A DNA stretch of 64,000 nt from Burkholderia sp. L27(2015) (GCF_009765705.1 NZ_LMUX01000017.1:579516-643515); one strand, 5' to 3'; numbered from the stretch's first letter, positions 1-8,194 are shown. Numbers and translations are program-made. The notes: generated by a model from the letters alone, not told the origin.

Positions 1-54
1 CGCTTGGCTGTGGTTGTCGATGGAATCGCGCTCGGCGTCATTGTCGAGCGTTGA
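1..54 (+). CDS. C-terminal tail of an unidentified protein (partial)
   Basis: Frame 1 is open from the window edge to a TGA at 52-54 and encodes 17 residues including VVDGIALGVIV. This resembles the hydrophobic last helix of TetR-family C-terminal domains; compare LLDGAIAVALV in the TetR protein at 5844-6425. The piece is too short to identify. It could also be chance, since frame 2 is open as well. Confidence 0.2.
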   Translation, partial: RLAVVVDGIALGVIVER

Positions 55-107
55 GACTGCCACGATCGTCAGGATTGTGGCCGCAGGCGAGCACAGTGAG
101 TGCGCAG

Positions 108-1022
108 TTAGTGGTTGGCCTGTAACGCCGGCACTCGCGCGTACACGTCCGTGATCCAGTCGATGAACAACCGCAGCTTGCGCGATAAATGCCGATTGGG
201 CGGATACAGGATCGAAACCGGTCGCGATGGCGAGAGGCAATCCTTCAGAATCTCGCACAATTCGCCGCTCTCGGTGTATCGATCCAGCGAGTAATGCGAT
301 CCCTTCATGATGCCCAGCCCCGCGAGGCCACAGGCCAGGTAGCAATTCGCATCGCTGAGCGCGACTTGCCCCTTCATGTAAATCGACTCGATCTTGCCGT
401 CGACCATGAAATCCCAGGCCTGGACACGCCCTGAAGTACTCGAAACGTAATTCACGGCGATATGGTTTTTCAAATCATCCAGCGTGGTCGGCGTGCCATA
501 TTTCTTGAGATACGAGGGCGCAGCCACGATCACGCCAGTAAAGCTCCCGATGCGCTTGGCAATCAGCCCCGAGTCCGCCAGCTCGCCGACCCGAATGACG
601 CAATCCACGCCCTCCTCGACAATGTCGATCTGCCGGTCGGTGAGTGCCATCTCCACTTCGATCTCCGGATAGGCGTTCAGGAATTCCGGCAAAGCGGGAA
701 TGACGATCGTGTTGGCCATCAGCGCCGGCAGGCTGACTTTGATTTTTCCGCGCGGACTGATCTTGGCGCTCGATAACGAAGCTTCCATATCGTCGACGTC
801 GCCCAGGACTTTTACGCAGCGTTCGTAGTAAATCTGGCCGTCTTCAGTGATGCTGATCTTGCGGGTGGTCCGGTTGAGCAGACGAGTGCCCAGATGCTCC
901 TCCAGCACTTGCACGGTGCGCGAGACGCTGGGCGGGGGAAGCTGGAGCACATCGGCGGCTTTGGTAAAACTACCGGATTCGACCACCCGGACAAAGACTT
1001 TCATCGCACCAAACACATCCAT
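108..1022 (-). CDS. LysR-family transcriptional regulator
   Basis: A 304-residue LysR-type DNA-binding regulator of usual length. The winged HTH occupies roughly residues 1-60 (FGAMKVFVRVVESGSFTKAA start, LEEHLGTRLLNRTTR wing) and a periplasmic-binding-protein-like effector domain follows from about residue 90. It belongs to the subgroup with the EGVDCVIRVG motif. It is a clear paralogue of the next gene at 1169-2176 (shared EGVDCVIRVG, GL.GLG, NRHLS and FVDW/FIDW blocks), with the same strand and 146 bp between them. No obvious target gene is adjacent, so the effector and regulon cannot be told. Confidence 0.93.
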   Translation of the reverse strand: MDVFGAMKVFVRVVESGSFTKAADVLQLPPPSVSRTVQVLEEHLGTRLLNRTTRKISITEDGQIYYERCVKVLGDVDDMEASLSSAKISPRGKIKVSLPALMANTIVIPALPEFLNAYPEIEVEMALTDRQIDIVEEGVDCVIRVGELADSGLIAKRIGSFTGVIVAAPSYLKKYGTPTTLDDLKNHIAVNYVSSTSGRVQAWDFMVDGKIESIYMKGQVALSDANCYLACGLAGLGIMKGSHYSLDRYTESGELCEILKDCLSPSRPVSILYPPNRHLSRKLRLFIDWITDVYARVPALQANH

Positions 1023-1093
1023 TATCTTTCCTCTTTTTTTAATTGATATCGCCTCGGAATCCAGTCTCGATGCGGGTTACTGCGCGCGCGTGG

Positions 1094-1154
1094 GTTACAG
1101 CCCCAGTTACAGCCACAGCTGCAGCGCCCATTACAGCGCCCAGTTGCGGCCTGA
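1094..1154. repeat. Imperfect tandem repeat between the two LysR genes
   Basis: About five degenerate 12-13-bp units are related to GTTACAGCCCCA: 1094-1105, 1106-1117, 1118-1130, 1131-1142 and a weaker one at 1143-1154. They lie in the gap upstream of the 108-1022 gene. Polymerase slippage or a multimeric protein site are both possible; nothing in the sequence decides between them. Confidence 0.4.
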
Positions 1155-1168
1155 GCCGCAGCGCTTAC

Positions 1169-2176
1169 TTACAGCACAGTAGCGACTTCCCCCGCTACTT
1201 CAGCGACACCATGCCGGTCCGACGCATCGGGTGACACCGTTGGCATGCACGATTTCTCCGCGTCCTCGCGCCCCGATAACAACGGACATCCCTCGAACAC
1301 TTCGGCAACCCAGTCGACAAACACCCGCACCTTGGGCGACAAATGGCGGTTATGCGGATAGACGGCGGAAATGGGTATCGGCGTGGGCCGCCACTGCGCA
1401 AGCACTTCCTTGAGCCGGCCTGAGCGCAAGTGCGGCAATACCATGAAGCTGGCCAGTTGAATCATGCCTAGCCCTTCGAGCCCGCAGGTGAGGTAAGCGT
1501 CCGCATCGTTGAGGGCCACCATGCCCGTCATTTTGACTTCAACCGGTTTGCCGTCGACCGTGAATTCGAAACCACGCGTGCGGCCCGTACGGCTGTGAAA
1601 GTAATTGATCGCGACATGCTGCTCGAGATCCGCCACGCTCAGCGGTTCGCCGAATTTGGCGAAATAAGCCGGGGTTGCGCAGGTGACTGTACGAAATGCG
1701 CCCACGCGGCGCGCGACCAGGCTCGAATCCTCCAGCGAGCCGACGCGGATGACGCAATCGACACCTTCCTGGATCAGATCGACCGGCTTGTCGCCCAGGC
1801 CTATCATCAGATCGATGTCCGGATAGCGGTTACGAAAATCGGTCAACGCGGGCAACAGCAGCAGGCGCCCAATCGAGCCCGGCATGTCCACGCGCAATTT
1901 GCCATGCGGCGGCCGGCTTCCATAGGCCAGCGACGACTCCGTTTCTTCGACGTCCGCGAGTATTCGTACGCACCGCTCATAGTAGGCGGCGCCCTCCGGG
2001 GTAAGGTTGAGGCGGCGCGTCGTGCGGTGCAACAGGCGCACGCCGAGCAAAGCCTCAAGATTCTGAATGACCGTCGTCACCGACGCTCGTGGCATATCGA
2101 GCGTGTCCGCAGCTTTTGAAAAACTGCTGCTGTCCACCACTCGAACAAACACCTGCATTGCCTGAAATCGATCCAT
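1169..2176 (-). CDS. LysR-family transcriptional regulator (paralogue)
   Basis: A 335-residue LysR-type regulator. The HTH is at residues 1-60 (FQAMQVFVRVVDSSSFSKAA, then LGVRLLHRTTRRL). The effector-binding domain starts at about residue 90, with EGVDCVIRVG near 145 and a conserved NRHLSPKVRVFVDWV tail. About 30 extra C-terminal residues look unstructured. The protein is a tandem duplicate of the downstream LysR at 108-1022. LysR genes usually sit opposite a target; the divergent position here (2650 onwards) holds only a decayed MFS-like sequence, so the original target may have been lost. Confidence 0.93.
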   Translation of the reverse strand: MDRFQAMQVFVRVVDSSSFSKAADTLDMPRASVTTVIQNLEALLGVRLLHRTTRRLNLTPEGAAYYERCVRILADVEETESSLAYGSRPPHGKLRVDMPGSIGRLLLLPALTDFRNRYPDIDLMIGLGDKPVDLIQEGVDCVIRVGSLEDSSLVARRVGAFRTVTCATPAYFAKFGEPLSVADLEQHVAINYFHSRTGRTRGFEFTVDGKPVEVKMTGMVALNDADAYLTCGLEGLGMIQLASFMVLPHLRSGRLKEVLAQWRPTPIPISAVYPHNRHLSPKVRVFVDWVAEVFEGCPLLSGREDAEKSCMPTVSPDASDRHGVAEVAGEVATVL

Positions 2177-2649
2177 AGTCCCTACCCCCGGGCTTTTTGC
2201 CCTTGCCGCGCTGCGCCGCGCTTATGCCACCTGTGCCACTCAAGCCACTCAAGCCACTCTTGCCATTCGTGCAACTCGATAAGCCGCGTGCCCAAGCCAT
2301 TGTGCTTGGCATTGTTAGCTTTTGGCGAATTCTCCGGATCGATTATAGGGCTTTATGGCATTTTCCATTAAAGCCAAAATTCACGCGTAACCCGCACCGG
2401 CCCGTTGCGCGACGGCCATTGCGCCTGCCGCGCGCATGACATCGAGCCGTGTTATTCCCCGTCGTCGCGCAGATTCAAACGCAAAAGGACAGGCCTAACG
2501 CCTGGCGATTGTTCGCCACGAAGAAACAGTGTTTTCGGCTCCCCGGTCTTTATCCCAGCCGCCTCGATCACTACACTAGCGCTATCGAAATTTCTGATGC
2601 GAGTTCGCTTTTATAGTGAGTCGCACCTGATACCCCAGCGGAGTCCCAC
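2177..2649. other. Non-coding stretch upstream of LysR; short tandem repeat
   Basis: 473 bp without a credible gene. It holds three head-to-tail 9-bp units (GCCACTCAA, GCCACTCAA, GCCACTCTT) at 2235-2261. The remainder would contain the LysR promoter and, if the divergent gene was once active, its operator. No clean T-N11-A dyad stood out. Confidence 0.4.
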
Positions 2650-2910
2650 ATGAAAACCTTGGTCGTACGAGTGCTTTATCGGCCCGCGCTGATATTGCCT
2701 TTGCTCGTACTGACGCAACTGATGGTGACGCTCGATTTCAGCCTGGGGCAAATAACACTGGTGGTGGTAGCGAAAGGGGCACGTTTTGTGTACCGTTGGG
2801 TCATAAGACTATCCACCTATACTTGGTTGCGGTGCTTGGCGATCAGCTTGCGCTCGCGCGCGCATTTGGGCGGCACGATACCCGACGGGTGCGGATGCAA
2901 AGGCTGATCG
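2650..2910 (+). pseudogene. Decayed MFS transporter remnant (N-terminal region)
   Basis: An 85-codon reading frame begins with a segment very like the first helix of DHA2-type major facilitator exporters (LPLLVLTQLMVTLDFSLGQI; the family has a TQLMVTLDFS-like block). Further on, RWVIRLSTYTW recalls the family's QWV.SAY.L block. After an apparent frame change, VAVLGDQLALARAFGR recalls the GRLGDR.GRR loop. The rest of a roughly 450-residue transporter is missing and an unrelated gene starts at 2947. Its position divergent to a LysR gene is a normal place for such a target. The call rests on motif resemblance in shifted frames and is moderate at best. Confidence 0.4.
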
Positions 2911-2946
2911 ACCGTCGTCTCGATTCAACTCTTTTGGAAGATTGCC

Positions 2947-3453
2947 ATGTCGCTCTCGATGTATCGTGCTTCAATTCCCGTTTTGGTCCGCATGCTGAAT
3001 AATCTCTCGGCCATACTCGAGAAAGGGTCGACGCATGCTGCCGCAGGCAGTATCGACCCAGCCGAGCTTGTGGGCGCGCGCCTCGCGCCCGACATGCTTA
3101 CGCTGGCCGGCCAGATACAGCGCGCCAGCGATAGCGCCAAAGGGGTCGCGGCTCGGCTGGCTGGAATCGAGAATCCGAGTTTTGCCGATGACGAAACCAC
3201 GTTCGCCGATCTACAGGAACGCATCGCCAAGACTCGACGTTTTCTGGAGAGCGTCAACGCCGAACAAATCGACGGTAGCGCTGCACGCCCCATCGAACTG
3301 AACCTGGGCACCAAAGTGACGTTGCGTGGCGATGACTATTTGCTGAATTTCGCATTGCCGAATTTCTACTTTCACGTCACCACGGCCTATGACATCTTGC
3401 GCCACAGCGGCGTGCCGGTAGGCAAGATGGACTATCTCGGCAAAGTCGAGTAA
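2947..3453 (+). CDS. DUF1993 family protein
   Basis: A 168-residue protein of the DUF1993 family, a DinB/YfiT-like four-helix fold of unknown function found widely in proteobacteria. Visible family hallmarks are the N-terminal YRASIPVLVRML segment, the central FADLQERIAKTRRFLESV helix and the C-terminal NFYFHVTTAYDILRHSGVPV block, in which an H-x(7)-R-H arrangement is typical. A Shine-Dalgarno-like GGAAG precedes the ATG. It is probably soluble and cytoplasmic, with no operon partner. Family assignment is confident; function is unknown. Confidence 0.85.
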   Translation: MSLSMYRASIPVLVRMLNNLSAILEKGSTHAAAGSIDPAELVGARLAPDMLTLAGQIQRASDSAKGVAARLAGIENPSFADDETTFADLQERIAKTRRFLESVNAEQIDGSAARPIELNLGTKVTLRGDDYLLNFALPNFYFHVTTAYDILRHSGVPVGKMDYLGKVE

Positions 3454-3551
3454 CCGGCTGGACATCGCACGGTCCGCCCGGGCCGTGCCCAACCCAAGCG
3501 GGGCGCGCGAGGTGCATCACTTGCACTCCCCTGATCGTGCGGGGGCATATC

Positions 3552-4007
3552 ATGCACCACCACTCCTGTCTTACACGCACGCTGCTGTTGACCGTCTGCC
3601 TGGGCGGCGCCATGAGCACTTTTAGCCCCGCGTGTCTGGCACAAAGCAGCGACGAACAAGCGTTCATCTCCCATAGCAACGTGGCCATGAGCAAGATGAT
3701 GGAGGGTATGGCGATCCAGCCCTCGGGCGACATCGATCGCGATTTTGTCGCATTGATGACGCCGCATCACCAGGGCGCGATCGATATGGCGAAAGCGGAA
3801 CTGCGCTACGGGCATAACGAACAATTGCGCCGCATTGCGCAGCAAATCGTCGTCGAGCAGCAGCAGCAAATCTCGGCGATGCAACTTGCCATCGGCGGCC
3901 CGTTGCCGCCGCCTACGGCATCGGTATCGCCCGAGCAGCCTGGGTCCAACCCGGCGGCGATACTACCCATCCCGCATCCGAATATGTCTCTGCAAAAAGA
4001 GCCTTAA
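3552..4007 (+). CDS. DUF305 family exported protein
   Basis: A secreted or periplasmic protein of about 151 residues. A signal peptide with a hydrophobic core (TRTLLLTVCLGGAM) and a likely cleavage site after SPACLA precedes a DUF305 ferritin-like helical domain. The diagnostic motif is MTPHHQGAIDMAKAEL near residue 75; family members often occur with copper or other metal resistance genes, and these histidines are thought to bind metal. A start at 3552 is preferred over a GTG at 3537 because GGGGG lies just upstream and it gives a better signal peptide. The tail is proline-rich. No metal-resistance neighbour is present. Confidence 0.85.
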   Translation: MHHHSCLTRTLLLTVCLGGAMSTFSPACLAQSSDEQAFISHSNVAMSKMMEGMAIQPSGDIDRDFVALMTPHHQGAIDMAKAELRYGHNEQLRRIAQQIVVEQQQQISAMQLAIGGPLPPPTASVSPEQPGSNPAAILPIPHPNMSLQKEP

Positions 4008-4141
4008 TTGAGCCAACTGCTAATGTATGTCGCCCGATAGCCGCCCGGAAAGTCCTATTGGCGCCGGTCTTGCGCAGCGGCTGGCAGCTCGCCGAATATG
4101 TGTATAAAATAAACGTTATCGTCAATAAATTTTGATATAGC

Positions 4142-4462
4142 GTGAAAATAGGTCAATCAACTGCCATTTTGCCGTTTGCCGTCGAGGACGCACTAGGCGC
4201 GCTAGGCGAGCGGATCGCGGTCGCCCGGAAGGCGCGCTACTGGACGCAAGCGGACCTTGCCGCCAAGGCGGGGGTAGGCCTGAATTCTGTCGTAAATATC
4301 GAGCGCGGCGCATCCACCGTACAGATCGGGTTCTGGTTTCTCGTGCTGTGGGCGATGGACCTGCTCGAGGCAGTCGATGATATTGCACGTCTCGAGGACG
4401 ATCCAGAAGGCATGGCGGCGGTGAAGAAGCGGCTCCCCCGCCGGATTCGAGGACGCTCGTGA
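4142..4462 (+). CDS. hipB: XRE-family HTH protein, HipB-like antitoxin
   Basis: A 106-residue protein with a Cro/CI-type helix-turn-helix at about residues 22-75 (GERIAVARKARYWTQADLAAKAGVGLNSVVNIERG). It starts with GTG and its stop overlaps the ATG of the kinase gene by 4 bp, the usual antitoxin-toxin coupling. By analogy with HipB it would bind and inhibit the HipA kinase and repress the pair. The AT-rich 30 bp upstream contain TATC (4117-4120) and GATA (4134-4137) in inverted orientation, but 13 bp apart rather than the 8 bp known for the E. coli operator. Confidence 0.8.
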   Translation: MKIGQSTAILPFAVEDALGALGERIAVARKARYWTQADLAAKAGVGLNSVVNIERGASTVQIGFWFLVLWAMDLLEAVDDIARLEDDPEGMAAVKKRLPRRIRGRS

Positions 4463-5754
4463 CGGCCGCGCGCTCGAAACCTGTGTGGTTCTGGCTACCC
4501 GAATCATGCGAGCCGGTCCTCGTCGGTTCCTTCTCATGGGAACCGCGCCTCGGGAGATTTAGCTACGCCAACGATTACCGCACACTGGAAGGACGATTGG
4601 CGCTCGATCCTCTAAGGCTGCCGCTCACACGCTCGACCAGGGCGGCAACGGAAACGGCAAACAATGGCGTGTTTGGCGTGTTCCGGGATGCATCGCCTGA
4701 AGGATTTGGCCTGGCTTTGCTCGAACGCATGAAGGGTCGATCACTGGATGAACTCGATCGTCTGGAGCAGGCGCCAGGCGACTCAGTCGGTGCCATTGAG
4801 ATCGGAGACGATATCTCGAACAAGCTTGAGTGGTACCCGCCTCCATTGCAGCGCCTTATCGATGCGCTCGAGCAGCTCCCGCAGACGCGAGGGGACGGCG
4901 CCGCAGTGCGCGAGATGAGCGGCCTGCCGGGCACCAGCATGGGGGGAGAGCGGCCGAAGATGACCGTGATGCAGGGTGATCACTGGTGGCTGGCGAAGCT
5001 TCAGGACAGAGGGGATCTTCCGCATTATCCGGCGCGTGAATACGTTGCGATGCAGCTTGCCACGCAATGCGGCATCAAGGCTGCGCCGGTCGAATTTCAT
5101 CGCGCTGGCGAGCGTGAACTCATCGCCGTCAAGCGCTTTGACCGCTCGTGGTCAGAGGCCGGCATGACGAGACATGCCTTCGCAAGCGCACATACCGTGC
5201 TGCATCTCGGCCGCGGGGAAGTACGCGGCGATCGCGTTTGGTCGTACCCCGGGTTCGCACACGAACTGCGGCGGTGGTGCGCAGCGGCAGGTGTGGATAT
5301 TGTAAGCATGCAGCGGGAGCTGTGGCGGCGCATGGCGTTCAATGCACTAATTGGCAACGGAGATGACCACCCGCGTAACCACGCAGTGCTTCATCGCAAC
5401 GGACATTGGGGCCTATCGCCAGCCTATGATGTCGTCCCCCACCCCGCGCATGGCGGAACCCTCGCGATGGTCATGACACGCGGTGGCGACGCGATCGTTA
5501 GCCGGGACAACGTGCTGAGGGCATGCGAAAGCTTCGGCTACGAGTTCGAGGAAGCGCATATCGATCTGCAGGTAATGGCACAGCGGATCATGGAAGGATG
5601 GGAATCGGTTCTTCGCGAGACAGGGTTGGAGCCAGGCGACATTCCTGACCTTGCGGCGTCGTTCATGCTTGCGCGCGAAGTCTCAGAGGCAGCAGGCGTA
5701 GCTGGGCACTTGCGGCCGTCATGGGAAACGGTTGAAGACAACGCCGCGCCCTAG
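4459..5754 (+). CDS. hipA: HipA-family serine/threonine kinase toxin
   Basis: A 431-residue HipA-like kinase. In E. coli HipA phosphorylates glutamyl-tRNA synthetase and induces growth arrest; the target here is unknown. Visible features are an N-terminal HipA domain with the FGVFRDASPEGFG motif (about residue 72), the phosphate-binding loop GTSMGGERPK (158-167; the family usually has G-x-S-x-G-G-x-x-P-K), the catalytic loop NGDDHPRNH (300-308) and metal-ligand block LSPAYDVVP (Asp324). All expected catalytic residues are present, so the toxin looks intact. Length and context as the second gene of the pair fit. Confidence 0.88.
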   Translation: MTAARSKPVWFWLPESCEPVLVGSFSWEPRLGRFSYANDYRTLEGRLALDPLRLPLTRSTRAATETANNGVFGVFRDASPEGFGLALLERMKGRSLDELDRLEQAPGDSVGAIEIGDDISNKLEWYPPPLQRLIDALEQLPQTRGDGAAVREMSGLPGTSMGGERPKMTVMQGDHWWLAKLQDRGDLPHYPAREYVAMQLATQCGIKAAPVEFHRAGERELIAVKRFDRSWSEAGMTRHAFASAHTVLHLGRGEVRGDRVWSYPGFAHELRRWCAAAGVDIVSMQRELWRRMAFNALIGNGDDHPRNHAVLHRNGHWGLSPAYDVVPHPAHGGTLAMVMTRGGDAIVSRDNVLRACESFGYEFEEAHIDLQVMAQRIMEGWESVLRETGLEPGDIPDLAASFMLAREVSEAAGVAGHLRPSWETVEDNAAP

Positions 5755-5843
5755 GTTCCATACGAATTCCGTACGCAACAAAAAGAGCTTTGGCAAAAAA
5801 CAGACCCGAAGCCAGCCCGCATGTAGCCCGCTTCCCGTCGCAT

Positions 5844-6425
5844 TTATGCTGCGGCGTGCGCCGCCAGCACCGCCTGCGCCGCACGCTGCGCGTCGTACGC
5901 GGCGCGTGGCTCTGCGCTCACCAACGCAACGGCAATCGCGCCATCGAGCAAAATCAACAATTGCCGGGCCAGCGGCGCGGGCTCCGCAAAGCAGCCCGCA
6001 GCACGGCAACGCTCTTCGATAAACGCGAGCAACCGCTCCTTGTGCAGCCGCGAGACCCGAAAAATATCGTGATCGTGATGCTTGATTTCGCCGGCCGCAT
6101 TCAGAAATGCACAGCCGTGGAAATTATCGCTGCTGAACCATTCGTGCAGTACGTCGAACATGCCGAGCAGTTGGTCGGCGGGTGCGGCAGCGCAAGCGCG
6201 TGTGCCTTGCTCGAACCAGTTCATCCAGCGTTCGTCGCGACGCTGTAGCGCCGCGGCGATCAGCTCATCCTTGGACGAGAAGTAAGCGTAGAAACTTTTG
6301 CGCGCAGTACCCGATTGTCGAACGATCGCGTCGACACCGGTACCGTGGATGCTTGCGGAATAAATGAGTTGCTCGGCGGCTTCGAGCAAGCGCTCGCGCG
6401 GCCCGGCAGCAGGAGAGTCGGTCAT
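5844..6425 (-). CDS. TetR-family repressor
   Basis: A 193-residue TetR regulator starting at the ATG at 6425 (MTDSPAAG); a longer frame to 6455 lacks a good ribosome site. The HTH lies at residues 10-50 (RERLLEAAEQLIYSASIHG, then AIVRQSGTARKSFYAYFSSK). The C-terminal ligand domain contains FHGCAFLNAAGE, typical of the subgroup controlling small oxidoreductase or isomerase-type genes. It is downstream of the DUF1348 gene on the same strand with 61 bp between. A perfect palindrome upstream of that gene (7070-7087) is its likely operator, giving autorepression of a two-gene unit. Confidence 0.9.
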   Translation of the reverse strand: MTDSPAAGPRERLLEAAEQLIYSASIHGTGVDAIVRQSGTARKSFYAYFSSKDELIAAALQRRDERWMNWFEQGTRACAAAPADQLLGMFDVLHEWFSSDNFHGCAFLNAAGEIKHHDHDIFRVSRLHKERLLAFIEERCRAAGCFAEPAPLARQLLILLDGAIAVALVSAEPRAAYDAQRAAQAVLAAHAAA

Positions 6426-6486
6426 GACGGTACCCAAAGAAATGCATCGTACCATTTGCCGACCTCGATGCCGCGGGCCGCGTGGC

Positions 6487-6960
6487 TCACAGACCGAGTT
6501 CGCTCAGGCTTGCGTGATCGTCAGGACGACGGCCCAGCGGCCAGTGGAACAAGCGGTCGGCCTCTCGAATCGGCAGGTCGTTGATACTGGCGTGACGCAC
6601 CGCCATCAAGCCCTGTTCATTGAATTCCCAATTTTCGTTGCCGTAGGAACGGAACCAGTTTTGAGCGTCGTCATGCCACTCGTAGGCGAAACGCACTGCA
6701 ATGCGGTTGTCCGTGAACGCCCACAGTTCCTTGATGAGACGGTAGTCGAGCTCGCGCGACCATTTACGCGTGAGCAGGCCGACAATCTGTTCGCGGCCAG
6801 TGATAAATTCAGCGCGGTTGCGCCAACGGCTGTCGGTCGTGTAAGCCAGCGAGACACGCTCGGGGTTGCGGGTATTCCAGCCATCTTCGGCCATCCGTAC
6901 TTTCTGGATGGCGCTTTCACGGTCGAAGGGAGGAAATGGCGGACGTGCTTCGTTTTCCAT
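6487..6960 (-). CDS. DUF1348 (SnoaL/NTF2-like) family protein
   Basis: A 157-residue protein of the DUF1348 family, an NTF2/SnoaL-like cone fold of unknown reaction. The family signature is almost complete: [57 protein letters not shown] and [12 protein letters not shown]. It is the first gene of a unit with the TetR gene. Upstream lie three 14-bp tandem repeats and a perfect 18-bp palindrome, so expression is probably induced when the TetR protein binds an effector. Substrate unknown. Confidence 0.9.
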   Translation of the reverse strand: MENEARPPFPPFDRESAIQKVRMAEDGWNTRNPERVSLAYTTDSRWRNRAEFITGREQIVGLLTRKWSRELDYRLIKELWAFTDNRIAVRFAYEWHDDAQNWFRSYGNENWEFNEQGLMAVRHASINDLPIREADRLFHWPLGRRPDDHASLSELGL

Positions 6961-6974
6961 TTTTGAGCCTTATG

Positions 6975-7016
6975 TTAGGAACATGCGGTTAGGAACATGC
7001 GGTCAGGAACCTACCG
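6975..7016. repeat. Three 14-bp tandem repeats upstream of DUF1348 gene
   Basis: The unit TTAGGAACATGCGG occurs exactly at 6975-6988 and 6989-7002, followed by a diverged third unit (TCAGGAACCTACCG) at 7003-7016. The array starts 15 bp upstream of the DUF1348 start codon, so it would lie in the 5' leader. Confidence 0.7.
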
Positions 7017-7069
7017 TTGTTGGGGACAACATGCCGTATGCGCCCGAGAGCTTGCGCACCGGACCGATA

Positions 7070-7087
7070 GTAGAACGATCGTTCTAC
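7070..7087. promoter_or_regulatory. Perfect 18-bp palindrome, probable TetR operator
   Basis: GTAGAACGATCGTTCTAC equals its own reverse complement over all 18 bp. This length and lack of a spacer are typical of TetR-family operators, and a TetR gene follows DUF1348 in the unit starting about 110 bp away. Assignment to that regulator is an inference from proximity. Confidence 0.75.
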
Positions 7088-7161
7088 CACGTCAACTCTG
7101 ATTTGGCTTTCGGCCCAGACTCCCCCGACATTCCATTGCGCGCGCCGCGGGCCACGCGGAT

Positions 7162-7902
7162 TTACCGCTGAGCAGACGCGAGATCGGCCGCTTTCATCAA
7201 GCCATGGGTACCCGCATTCCCGATCAACATGTAGCGCATGCCCTTGCGCGTCCAGCTCAACGCACGGATTTCCCCGATACGGCTAGCCTGCCACTGAGGC
7301 TGGTCGGCGGCACCTCGATCGGGCACGCTAAGCAGAACGGCCGGCTGGCCGGCTGTATTCCGATACACAGTCTCTTGGGCCGTGAGCAGCAAGCGCAGCG
7401 GGAGCGTGGTGCGGGCACTCATCCGAAACCCTGTCTGCGCAAGATTCGGCGCCGCTTGCGCAATATTTGGGCAGGGCGGGTTGGCCGTATTGCAGGTCGA
7501 CGCACTGACACGCTCCGTGGCCGCTACCTGCTCAAGCGCCATGACGCCGGTGGAAAGCAGCAGTTTGTCCGATGCACCGGACAGTAGCGATCCGGCCAGC
7601 AGCGCGCACGCGGCAAGCAGGCTGGCCGCCACTAGCATCAACAGCCGCATGCGTTGCCACCGCGCCGCTGCCAGCGCATGTTCGAGACGACCGGACGGCT
7701 GCTCTGCCGCCAGATCGGGAAAACCGGTACGCAGTTGCGCATTGAGCTGGCGATAGAACGCCACCCGCCGCGCCTCGTCAGGCGACGTACCCAGATAGCG
7801 CCCGATGCGGTCCGCCAACGGCGCCGCAACGTCGCCATCGACAAAGGCCTGAATATCTAATTCGGACAGACTCGCGCCTGGTTTCCGTTCGGAATAGCGC
7901 AT
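7162..7902 (-). CDS. Membrane anti-sigma factor-like protein (divergent to ECF sigma)
   Basis: A 246-residue protein when started at 7902 (MRYSERKPG); the longer frame to 8052 runs over the promoter and is not used. The N-terminal cytoplasmic part has the anti-sigma pattern ELDIQAFVDGDV...RVAFYRQLNAQLR, followed by one membrane helix near residues 100-124 (LMLVAASLLAACALLAGSLL) and a periplasmic domain. Its C-terminal block (GMRYMLIGNA) is comparable to VNVFYWVDGDIGYAVSG in the second anti-sigma gene at 8713-9585. It is transcribed away from the sigma gene from a promoter with the same -35/-10 pair. A second regulator of the same sigma factor is the likeliest role. Confidence 0.75.
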   Translation of the reverse strand: MRYSERKPGASLSELDIQAFVDGDVAAPLADRIGRYLGTSPDEARRVAFYRQLNAQLRTGFPDLAAEQPSGRLEHALAAARWQRMRLLMLVAASLLAACALLAGSLLSGASDKLLLSTGVMALEQVAATERVSASTCNTANPPCPNIAQAAPNLAQTGFRMSARTTLPLRLLLTAQETVYRNTAGQPAVLLSVPDRGAADQPQWQASRIGEIRALSWTRKGMRYMLIGNAGTHGLMKAADLASAQR

Positions 7903-7931
7903 GGAGCACCGCCGTAAATGGGAATACCAGT

Positions 7932-7959
7932 GCAAACAGCTCGGGAGCATTTCTATTCC
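7932..7959 (-). promoter_or_regulatory. ECF-type promoter for the divergent anti-sigma gene
   Basis: Read on the minus strand: -35 GGAATA (7959-7954), 16-bp spacer, -10 GTTTGC (7937-7932), about 30 bp before the ATG at 7902. The mirror-image promoter at 8092-8119 has the same -35, the same spacer and GTTCGC, which is why both are taken as targets of the sigma factor encoded at 8195. Confidence 0.65.
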
Positions 7960-8091
7960 ATGAAAAGCGCAATTTATCCGGCCCGGCTTACGCGGCTGGC
8001 AGCCTCGCCCAGTCTGGCTGGGACGGGCGGTACACGCCAAGCTGGCGGCCACGCCGGTTACCGGAGCCTTTTCATAAATTTTCGCGCCCGG

Positions 8092-8119
8092 GGAATAAAG
8101 CGACGCGTACTATGTTCGC
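8092..8119 (+). promoter_or_regulatory. ECF-type autoregulatory promoter for the sigma operon
   Basis: GGAATA (8092-8097), 16-bp spacer, GTTCGC (8114-8119). It matches the divergent promoter at 7932-7959 in both boxes and spacing. GGAA-type -35 boxes are usual for ECF sigma factors, which commonly transcribe their own operon. Predicted start is near 8125, leaving a leader of about 70 nt with alternative hairpins. Confidence 0.65.
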
Positions 8120-8134
8120 TCCTGTATCACAGCG

Positions 8135-8181
8135 CCTCGGTAAGCCGTAAAATCACGTTCACCGAGGTGGATCGCCACCTC
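8135..8181 (+). promoter_or_regulatory. Leader with two mutually exclusive hairpins before the sigma gene
   Basis: CCTCGGT (8135-8141) can pair with ACCGAGG (8161-8167). GAGGTGG (8164-8170) can instead pair with CCACCTC (8175-8181) around an ATCG loop. The two helices share 8164-8167, so only one can form. The second ends 13 nt before the ATG at 8195, close to the GGGAAG ribosome site. The pairing is visible; a regulatory role is inferred. Confidence 0.4.
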
Positions 8182-8194
8182 TTGGGAAGCCGCG

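Noticed and set aside
4117-4137. Possible HipB operator (TATC...GATA)
   Set aside because: The spacing is 13 bp instead of the 8 bp known for E. coli HipB, and the region is generally AT-rich; kept only as a remark.
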